Origin: an uncultured Prevotella sp.
GTDB lineage: Bacteria > Bacteroidota > Bacteroidia > Bacteroidales > Bacteroidaceae
DNA length: 7,751 nucleotides
Direction: 5' to 3'
Assembly (NCBI GenBank): GCA_945788545.1
Contig: CALZMK010000056.1
Location: 1-7,751, forward strand
Part shown: positions 1 to 5,634 of the stretch, in pieces
Layout: each line of letters opens with the position of its first letter
How positions within the stretch are numbered: position 1 is the stretch's first letter
Program-made: the position numbers and the translations under genes
The notes under the pieces: model-generated
The model's database searches: none
What the model was told of the DNA's origin: nothing
The model's input: only the letters and a program-made list of their open reading frames with translations

Positions 1-7
1 ACTATTA

Positions 8-1288
8 TCACGCCATATATAATGGTATGCAGGTAAGTTGCCCCTGTTCTTTGTAGGGCAGCATGGAATATCTTATTGCCTGCATGTCGGGATTGTTGGC
101 AAGTAACATGGTGAGGGAATTAGCCCTGACATTTGCTTCGGCTTTAACTTCAACAGGAAGAATATGTGATGAATGTTGAACAACAAAGTCTATCTCAAGA
201 CGCGAATCATCCGTCTTGTGATAATAAATTGGTGATACCCCATGCGATATGTATTGCTGCAGCACATATTGCTCTGTCATTCCTCCTTTATACTCAGTAA
301 ACGCATTATTGGATACTAATATCTGGCTCGCCTCTGTATCTACCATTGCACCAAGAAGTCCTAAGTCTAAAAAATACAGCTTGAATGCAGACAAGTCCTC
401 ATAAATGGCTAATGGAAGGGACAGTTTGTTGCAACGAGCCACCTTATACACAAGCCCCGAATTCACAAGCCACTCAATGGCAAGTTCAAAGTCCTTGGCC
501 CTTGCTCCCTTGCGCAATGTGCCATAGATGAATTTCTTGTTCTCCTTGAATAGCTGCGACGGAATACTTCTCCACACCATTCTTATGCGCTGAACTTGGT
601 CAGCTGGTGCATGCTTTGAAAAGTCTATGTCATATCCGCTCAAAATGCGGTTTTGAATACGCCTGACAGCTTGTAATGCACCAGTATCAATATATTTCTG
701 GACAGCCTCAGGCATGCCTCCAACATAATAATATTGGCGTAGAAGTTCAACAAGTTTTTCATGCACCATATTGGTAGTGGCATAATCCTTTGCCACTACT
801 GATTTGTATATCTCTTTCTCTCCTTTGGCAAGCAGAAATTCCTCAAAACTCATAGGGTAAATGTTAATCTCGTCAACTTTCCCTACGGGATATGAAACAT
901 TGGCATGCAACGAGATGCCCAACAGCGAACCCGCCACAGCTATATGATACTGCGGAGCCTGCTCGCAGAAATATTTAAGTGCCTCTATTGCCTCGGGGAT
1001 GTCCTGCACCTCGTCCAAAATAATCAAAGTGTCATCAGGAGTAATATCAACAGAAGTGATTGCCCTCAAGCCACGCAATATTCTCTCCACGTCGAAATCC
1101 TTTGTGAAGATGCTCCTTGCATACTCATTTTTGCGGCATATCACGTATGCTTCCTTTTTATATTCTCTCTTGGCAAACTCACGCAAAACCCATGTTTTCC
1201 CCACTTGCCTTGCTCCATTCAGAATAAGCGGTTTTCTATCATCGCTATTTTTCCAAGAGATAAGTTGTTGTAATACAGTCCTTTCCAT
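8..1288 (-). CDS. AAA_14 / DUF4143 family ATPase with C-terminal PD-(D/E)XK nuclease-like motif
   Basis: A cytoplasmic P-loop ATPase of the COG1373 type (AAA_14 plus DUF4143), 426 residues, which is normal for the family. Visible motifs are Walker A GARQVGKT (25-32), Walker B LIILDEVQ (88-95) and a sensor-1-like AGSLLG (119-124). These are followed by the family segments YPMSFEEFL (about 144-152) and YYYVGGMPEAV (about 188-198). Near the C-terminus, EIDFVV and PVEVK give D367, E380 and K382, a PD-(D/E)XK nuclease-like core. The protein ends in the typical CIPLYMA. No signal peptide or membrane segment is seen. The start at 1288 is supported by AGGA six bases upstream (1295-1298) and a promoter further up. 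The gene appears monocistronic within the window, downstream of another ATPase-nuclease gene but separated from it by 317 bases. The cellular role of these proteins is not established. All key residues are present, so it is probably functional. Confidence 0.9.
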   Translation of the reverse strand: MERTVLQQLISWKNSDDRKPLILNGARQVGKTWVLREFAKREYKKEAYVICRKNEYARSIFTKDFDVERILRGLRAITSVDITPDDTLIILDEVQDIPEAIEALKYFCEQAPQYHIAVAGSLLGISLHANVSYPVGKVDEINIYPMSFEEFLLAKGEKEIYKSVVAKDYATTNMVHEKLVELLRQYYYVGGMPEAVQKYIDTGALQAVRRIQNRILSGYDIDFSKHAPADQVQRIRMVWRSIPSQLFKENKKFIYGTLRKGARAKDFELAIEWLVNSGLVYKVARCNKLSLPLAIYEDLSAFKLYFLDLGLLGAMVDTEASQILVSNNAFTEYKGGMTEQYVLQQYISHGVSPIYYHKTDDSRLEIDFVVQHSSHILPVEVKAEANVRANSLTMLLANNPDMQAIRYSMLPYKEQGQLTCIPLYMA

Positions 1289-1357
1289 ATACTATCCTAC
1301 ATTTTTATACACATATAATAGATAAATAAATACATTTTTCTGCACCTATTTTCGCTG

Positions 1358-1388
1358 CAAAGATACACTTTTTTGCACTTATTTCCAA
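1358..1388 (-). promoter_or_regulatory. Bacteroidetes-type promoter of the AAA_14/DUF4143 gene
   Basis: On the minus strand, TATCTTTG (1358-1365) matches the -7 consensus TAnnTTTG. TTG (1386-1388) sits 20 bases upstream, as expected for the -33 element. Transcription would begin near 1351, giving a leader of about 60 bases before the start at 1288. The -33 element lies in a small inverted repeat (CACTT 1376-1380, AAGTG 1387-1391). An exact 11-base direct repeat, GATACACTTTT, occurs at 1362-1372 and 1395-1405, so an operator is possible. Confidence 0.7.
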
Positions 1389-1437
1389 GTGTTTGATACA
1401 CTTTTACACATCTATTTAGTATATTTTAAGAAAAGCA

Positions 1438-1520
1438 TTGTGTCTTTGCATCGAAAAAAAGTCAATATCGTGTATGAATGCAATAGTCAATATTTACTTT
1501 ATTTCGACGCAAAGATACAA
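1438..1520. repeat. Imperfect inverted repeat, 31-base arms, promoter-like arms
   Basis: The left arm (1438-1468) and the right arm (1490-1520) are reverse complements at 27 of 31 positions and enclose a 21-base loop. Each arm carries TTTGC(A/G)TCGAAA pointing outward from its end of the repeat. In the right arm, read on the minus strand, this forms a full TATCTTTG -7 element (1510-1517); in the left arm, on the plus strand, the element is degraded to TGTCTTTG. Neither has a well-placed TTG at -33. The repeat could be two facing promoter-like copies, a large transcript hairpin, or the trace of a small inverted-repeat element. No target-site duplication is obvious. Confidence 0.65.
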
Positions 1521-1605
1521 AGTTTTTCGTAAACACAGGCATTTTATGCAAAAAAAATAATTTTATTTAAATAATTCGGGGCGTATCAAGCCATAATGTA
1601 ACTAT

Positions 1606-3216
1606 TCAGCATCCCTCAAGTCTTTCTATCTTGCAAGTGTGTTTCTTGCTCTTCTTGTCATAGCTTATTCCTACGAGCAAGATTTTGTCGGAATATTCCT
1701 TCACCTTATTTATATATCCCTTTTCCTTAATCTGTTGTATTGCAGTCTCGGCAGTCTCGTTAATTTTCAATTCAATTACCAAGGCTGGACTTACGACTCC
1801 GCTTCTTGGAAGTAACACGATGTCGGCAAAGCCTTTGCCAGACGGTAGTTCACGATGCCAAACGTAATTATTCTTGGCATAATAATATGCTATTGACAAA
1901 ACACAGGAAAGGGAATTTTCATCGTTATACGACAAGATGCTTGTATTCTCGTCATGAGCCAGTTCCATCCCTCGTGCTACAGCTTCCTCACGTCCTTCAA
2001 GTGTATCAGCAAGGAGTTTCTCCGATGCAGCCAGGGCATCATTTAGGCGTTTCCAGTCAGTTGCCTCCACGGCGTTAGTCATCTCAATGCGCACCTCCTT
2101 GTTGGGTATATAACATTCAGATTTGTCGGGGTCATAGGATAGATAGCCAAGATGAATGAGCACAGTCAATACGTCATCCTTGCTATTGATGATTGACAAG
2201 TCATTTTGAAACTTCGTCGTGTTTACTCGGCAACGTCCGCCTGCCAACATCAATATTATGTCATCTTTTAGCCCCTCGAAGTTTCGGTTAATATATGTAA
2301 CGACTGAGTCGTATGCCCCTGTTGTTGACCAACAACTGGTGCACTTGCCGTTTTCTATTGCCTCAATCACAGAATATGGGTTATATATCGACGGTTCGTC
2401 CCCTATCCTGTAGCCGTCGTACCATTCCTTCAGTTCGTCAACAGGAAATGAATTCCTATTGGCCAAAGATTCCACTTCATTAGGCTGAAAACCAAAATAT
2501 GAAGCAAGCTTACCAGGGTTTACCACAGAATACTCTCTAAAATTATTGAGTGCCGACTGGGTGTCATATTTCTTGATTGGCAATATGCCAGTCATATATA
2601 CCCCGGCAAATACCTTCTTGGAGCTGCCGCCCTTAAACAGTCGCCGAAGCATATTGATATAGTCGTCAACAATAGCCGGCGACTGCTCAAACTCTCTACA
2701 GATGGCATCCCATTCATCAATAATCATGATAATTTTCTCGCCTGTAATTGATATGAGCCTTACGAGAACATCCATCAAGTCGTCACCTCCTTTCCTCGTC
2801 AAATCAGGGAAAGTGGCCAAAAGGTCATCTATTATTGCCTCCTGAATATGATGTACTATTGAGGGATCGTGGTCATACTTCGTCGTGAAATCTGTTATGT
2901 CGAGACTAATGACAGGATATTTGTTAAGATGTTTTTCGTATTGCTTATCCTCAACTATTCCGTTAATATCTTTATCAGGCATGGATATAGAGAGTCCTTC
3001 AAACAGAGAACGACTGTCGCACGACTTGTCATAGTATGCGCACAACATATCTGCCGCCATGGACTTGCCAAAGCGTCGGCTGCGGGTTACACAGGTGAAG
3101 CGTCTCTCCGTGTCAAGTGTTTGGTTGATGACTGCTATCATCCCCGTCTTGTCAATATAAGTGCCCTTCACCGCACTTTTAAACCCTTCATTACCTTTGT
3201 TTATGTATGTACACAT
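1606..3216 (-). CDS. AAA-ATPase-like protein with PD-(D/E)XK nuclease domain (PF09820 + PF08011 type)
   Basis: A cytoplasmic protein of 536 residues. The N-terminal AAA-ATPase-like domain shows YIDKTGMI (20-27), the P-loop variant TRSRRFGKS (44-52), Walker B IIMIIDEWD (162-170) and the family signature GILPIKKYDTQSALNNF in mid-protein. The C-terminal PDDEXK_9 (former DUF1703) domain shows RELPSGKGFADIVL (from 455), VIELK (480-484) and the QI pair (495-496), giving likely catalytic D465, E482 and K484. An in-frame ATG at 3267 would add 17 residues, but it lies upstream of the promoter elements (3235-3264). The ATG at 3216 gives the usual family N-terminus (MCTYINKG) with a very short leader. 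All motifs are intact. These proteins are abundant in Bacteroidales and often variable between strains; their biological function is not established. The family call is firm and the role unknown. Confidence 0.9.
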   Translation of the reverse strand: MCTYINKGNEGFKSAVKGTYIDKTGMIAVINQTLDTERRFTCVTRSRRFGKSMAADMLCAYYDKSCDSRSLFEGLSISMPDKDINGIVEDKQYEKHLNKYPVISLDITDFTTKYDHDPSIVHHIQEAIIDDLLATFPDLTRKGGDDLMDVLVRLISITGEKIIMIIDEWDAICREFEQSPAIVDDYINMLRRLFKGGSSKKVFAGVYMTGILPIKKYDTQSALNNFREYSVVNPGKLASYFGFQPNEVESLANRNSFPVDELKEWYDGYRIGDEPSIYNPYSVIEAIENGKCTSCWSTTGAYDSVVTYINRNFEGLKDDIILMLAGGRCRVNTTKFQNDLSIINSKDDVLTVLIHLGYLSYDPDKSECYIPNKEVRIEMTNAVEATDWKRLNDALAASEKLLADTLEGREEAVARGMELAHDENTSILSYNDENSLSCVLSIAYYYAKNNYVWHRELPSGKGFADIVLLPRSGVVSPALVIELKINETAETAIQQIKEKGYINKVKEYSDKILLVGISYDKKSKKHTCKIERLEGC

Positions 3217-3234
3217 AATCTCTGATTTTCGCTG

Positions 3235-3264
3235 CAAAAATACATATAAATAATGAAAAGGCAA
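3235..3264 (-). promoter_or_regulatory. Bacteroidetes-type promoter of the AAA-ATPase/PD-(D/E)XK gene; decides its start
   Basis: TATTTTTG (3235-3242, minus strand) fits TAnnTTTG, with TTG (3262-3264) 19 bases upstream. Transcription would start near 3228, about a dozen bases before the ATG at 3216. This excludes the longer reading frame that begins at 3267. The block TTTGCAGCGAAAAT (3225-3238) is identical to the one at the promoter of the other ATPase gene (1348-1361). Confidence 0.7.
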
Positions 3265-3298
3265 CAATATTGGCTATTAAATTTACTTAAAACTAAGA

Positions 3299-3538
3299 TT
3301 AATCAGTCTTTATGACATAAGATTGGTACTTCATAGACACAATGTTCCTCCAATTAAGACATGAAATTGGCACTACATAGATGCCATCTTCTCGCCTATA
3401 AGCATATGGGCCGTTTGCCGTGAGGACCATAAGGAATGACGGCTTCTTCATTCTCGTTGTATCTATTTTGTCGGATAAACCTTCTTCATACTCAATTTCT
3501 TTGATTACAACTGGAAGTCCTGCATACCGATACGTCCA
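3299..3538 (-). pseudogene. C-terminal gene remnant, possibly the tail of another ATPase-type protein
   Basis: A 79-codon open frame with no start codon near its 5' end. It overlaps the last 12 codons of the upstream gene (stop at 3505) in another frame and ends at TAA 3299-3301. The translation has a protein-like composition: KEIEYEEGLSDKIDTTRMK, then SFLMVLTANGPYAYRRED, then GIYVVPISCL. The last part resembles the closing strand of Bacteroidales AAA/DUF4143-type proteins, which I recall only loosely. An internal ATG at 3451 could give a 50-residue product, but the region before it reads equally well, so truncation is more likely. After ISCL the frame runs into a 29-base direct-repeat copy and the composition looks random. 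There is no Walker motif in what remains. It is probably the leftover 3' end of a gene whose body was lost or replaced at about 3505-3538. The family assignment is weak. Confidence 0.4.
3309..3381. repeat. Two imperfect 29-base direct repeats, 44-base period
   Basis: Plus-strand copies at 3309-3337 and 3353-3381 match at 23 of 29 positions, with GACAT, ATTGG and CATAGA in common. The upstream copy on the minus strand lies in the plausible coding part of the remnant; the other lies in its apparently random tail. This suggests either a local duplication at the end of a decaying gene or a pair of binding sites upstream of the ATPase-nuclease promoter. Confidence 0.5.
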
Positions 3539-5355
3539 TCACGGGCATTGGGATCCTTGTCGGGCTGCCATGTGCGCACATGGATGAGCGGAGCCTTGAC
3601 ATCCTTGAAGTCGATGAGCAGGAAGAGGTAGCCTGTGTCGCCATACGACGAGGAGTAGTAATCCTGCTTGATCTGAATACCGTAGATATTGGGATTGGAT
3701 GCCGAGCGACGTATTATATTGTCGGCAAAGTGGATATTGACATATTCATTGCTGGCAAAGCACGCCTTGAGGCTCTTCATATACTGCGCCTTGGTCTGTC
3801 GGGTGTATTTCACATGCTTGACGTTAGTGGGTCCTACCTCCTTATTTCCAGTGCTCTTCACAAACGAACCGGTGATGATGAGGGCGTCGTTGGAGAAGAT
3901 GCTGCTGATATAGTCGAGTCGCTTAAGGGCGTATGCCGTCTTGTAGCTTTCGAGGAAGTTGATCATTACCTTGCGTGCCTCGTCGCTCCATGCCCCACGA
4001 TTCATGATGTCGTCAACGGCAGCCTTGTTAAGACCGAATGCCACCTCGCACACCTTGCCATCCTTAGTAAGATGGAAAACGATGTCTTCAACGAAAGTCC
4101 TGCGGTTGCCACTGAATGTGAAGCTCATCGGGAAACTGCGACAAATAATCTCGTCGCCGTTCTCCTGGAATTGCAGCACAGGCGAACGCAAGAGTTTTGC
4201 CTTTCCGTAGTTGACAAGTTTGTTAAACATGTCATAGCCTTCGGCAGTAAAGCAGTCGCGTATCGACTCGTAGGATTTTTGTCGGATGGCAAGCTCTATC
4301 TTCTGCATAGTGTCAAGATAAGGCGACACCTTGCTGTCGTCCATAGTAGTAGATGTAGCCGCGGAAGCGGGAGCACTCATCACAGTGGCCGTTGCCGTGT
4401 TAACATTAGCTGCCACAGCCTTCACTTCCTTGTCCTTTGCCAATTTCATCTTAGCCGTACGGAAGGGCACAGGAGTGGTGTTGTCAAGCACATCACGCAA
4501 TTCGCGGTCATAGTTAGCCTCATCCTCGCAGATATACTCGGCATGGATGTCGAGCTTTGAGAGGCTCATGCCCTTGGGTATGGTTATGTCGCCCGTACCG
4601 TCCTTTGCTGAGCACACATCAGAGCGACTGCTGCCATTATAATACGTATAGTTGAAGTTTGCCGCCGGTTTGCCTTTGTATTGTATGTTGATTACCATTG
4701 TCCTTTCATCGCCATCATCTTCAATCGCCTCAGTCTTTATCTCCACATTATTTAATATCTCATTCACATTCTTCATGATGAGGGGCATAAGCAGTGTCTC
4801 CTCGGTGAATCCAAGTCGAATCTTCATGTCGCTGCCATCGGGCAGGCTACGCAACAAGGCAAGCGAAGCATAATAGCTGCTAAGAGCGTCGGCCACCTTG
4901 TTTTCCTTCTCATATTTCTGTGCATTGGATGCATATTCCAGTACCTTGTTGCGCCTCTGTTCGAATATCTTGTCAAGTTCTGACTTCTTTATATATCTCA
5001 ACACAGTGGCATTTGGTTCGTCCTCTATCACGAGTTCCATGGCGTTGCGGAGCGTGGTGTGCGAATATGTGCGGATGATATTATCCACCTTCACCGACTC
5101 TTTCACATCGTCACCATTCGACTCTGAGTTGACCAGATAATTAAAATCAGACGATACCGTTGTGGAGATCTGGCTCGACAGTGCCGCCAAGGCATCATTA
5201 CTTGCCTGTTTTAGTGTATTGCCATGCCCGAGTCCACATATATATTCATCACTGGCCTGCAGTTCGCGTGCACGCTTCTCGTTTTCCTTGTTTACCTGAC
5301 TAAATGCCATTATTGAAAACAATGAAAATATCAATATCAAACTATTTCGCTTCAT
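3505..5355 (-). CDS. Exported LPP20-like protein with two NTF2/SnoaL-like C-terminal units
   Basis: A 616-residue protein. Residues 1-19 form a signal peptide (basic MKRN, then a hydrophobic stretch ending AFSQ). There is no lipobox cysteine, so it should be a soluble periplasmic protein rather than a lipoprotein. Residues about 36-125 resemble the LPP20 fold, with GLGHGNTLKQASNDALAAL (41-59) followed by QISTTVSS. Residues 125-172 are helical and TPR-like (KVADALSSYYASLALL). Residues 200-300 look beta-rich. An Ala/Thr/Val-rich linker (about 311-344) leads into a first NTF2-like unit (about 345-450). A second follows with FLESYKTAYALKRLDYISSIFSNDALI, typical of SnoaL/DUF4440-like folds, here without a recognised active site. 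It has its own promoter and is separated from the upstream surface-protein gene by a terminator, so it is probably a single-gene unit. The export call is firm; the domain calls are by eye and the function is unknown. Confidence 0.8.
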   Translation of the reverse strand: MKRNSLILIFSLFSIMAFSQVNKENEKRARELQASDEYICGLGHGNTLKQASNDALAALSSQISTTVSSDFNYLVNSESNGDDVKESVKVDNIIRTYSHTTLRNAMELVIEDEPNATVLRYIKKSELDKIFEQRRNKVLEYASNAQKYEKENKVADALSSYYASLALLRSLPDGSDMKIRLGFTEETLLMPLIMKNVNEILNNVEIKTEAIEDDGDERTMVINIQYKGKPAANFNYTYYNGSSRSDVCSAKDGTGDITIPKGMSLSKLDIHAEYICEDEANYDRELRDVLDNTTPVPFRTAKMKLAKDKEVKAVAANVNTATATVMSAPASAATSTTMDDSKVSPYLDTMQKIELAIRQKSYESIRDCFTAEGYDMFNKLVNYGKAKLLRSPVLQFQENGDEIICRSFPMSFTFSGNRRTFVEDIVFHLTKDGKVCEVAFGLNKAAVDDIMNRGAWSDEARKVMINFLESYKTAYALKRLDYISSIFSNDALIITGSFVKSTGNKEVGPTNVKHVKYTRQTKAQYMKSLKACFASNEYVNIHFADNIIRRSASNPNIYGIQIKQDYYSSSYGDTGYLFLLIDFKDVKAPLIHVRTWQPDKDPNARDGRIGMQDFQL

Positions 5356-5378
5356 CTCAAAACATTATTATTTTTCTG

Positions 5379-5410
5379 CAAATTTAGCTATAATTATTCA
5401 CTTTTGCAAA
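5379..5410 (-). promoter_or_regulatory. Bacteroidetes-type promoter of the exported LPP20-like gene
   Basis: TAAATTTG (5379-5386, minus strand) matches TAnnTTTG and TTTG (5407-5410) lies 20 bases upstream, the best consensus match in the window. Transcription should begin near 5372, about 17 bases before the ATG at 5355. No Shine-Dalgarno sequence is seen; the leader is A/T-rich, as is common in this phylum. Confidence 0.75.
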
Positions 5411-5453
5411 CGGGGGAAATGGCCGATTTATGGCAAAAAGCATATTTGTGTAA

Positions 5454-5499
5454 TAAGTTGCAAATATTAGGGGGTAAGTTGCACTAAAAACAAATATTA
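5454..5499. repeat. Interrupted direct repeat upstream of the LPP20-like gene's promoter
   Basis: The 16 bases TAAGTTGCAAATATTA (5454-5469) recur at 5475-5499 as TAAGTTG and CAAATATTA separated by nine extra bases (5482-5490). A run of five G lies between the copies (5470-5474). They sit about 45 to 90 bases upstream of the -33 element, where an activator or repressor could bind. Chance is possible in such AT-rich DNA. Confidence 0.4.
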
Positions 5500-5578
5500 A
5501 AATATTGTAGATTTGCACTTGATAATTGAATCCGTGCCTTTCGATGGAAGATATGTAATCCACTACTGTCATCATTAC

Positions 5579-5609
5579 AAAAATAGGCCCGGAAAACTCC
5601 GAGCCTATT
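5579..5609 (-). terminator. Rho-independent terminator of the surface-protein gene
   Basis: A 12-base-pair stem (5582-5593 with 5598-5609, including one G-U pair in RNA) closes on a 4-base loop, and five T follow on the minus strand (5579-5583). It begins 25 bases after the stop codon at 5635. It separates this gene from the LPP20-like gene downstream. Confidence 0.9.
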
Positions 5610-5634
5610 ATCTAAGATATCATTAAAGAGCTGA

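Larger units (their letters stand above)
1289..1605. other. AT-rich intergenic region between the two ATPase genes
   Basis: A 317-base stretch with no credible gene. From the right it contains an AT-rich palindrome, TTATTTAAATAA (1563-1574), which on the minus strand is followed by a run of T. This could act as a weak terminator for the upstream nuclease gene, but the stem has no G or C and I do not call it. Next comes a large imperfect inverted repeat (1438-1520), then the promoter of the downstream ATPase gene (1358-1388) and its leader. I see no RNA gene and no transposase remnant. Confidence 0.6.

Noticed and set aside
8..3216. A named defence system built on the two ATPase-nuclease genes
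   Set aside because: There is no shared operon, no partner gene of a known system, and both families occur widely without proven defence function.
3217..3267. 17-residue N-terminal extension of the AAA-ATPase/PD-(D/E)XK gene
   Set aside because: The extension covers the predicted promoter and is not part of the usual family N-terminus; the ATG at 3216 is preferred.
3580..4560. Long plus-strand frame of 326 codons
   Set aside because: It is fully antisense to the exported LPP20-like gene, has no promoter or family motif, and the minus-strand frame has a signal peptide, promoter and domain-like sequence.
5508..5515. Plus-strand TAGATTTG as a promoter
   Set aside because: There is no TTG at the right distance upstream and no gene downstream on that strand.
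5384..5575. Minus-strand 63-codon frame with a hydrophobic middle
   Set aside because: It runs through the LPP20-like gene's -33 element (5407-5410) and most of its -7 element (5379-5386), starts just after a strong terminator, and has no ribosome binding site. The hydrophobicity is what AT-rich noncoding DNA gives.
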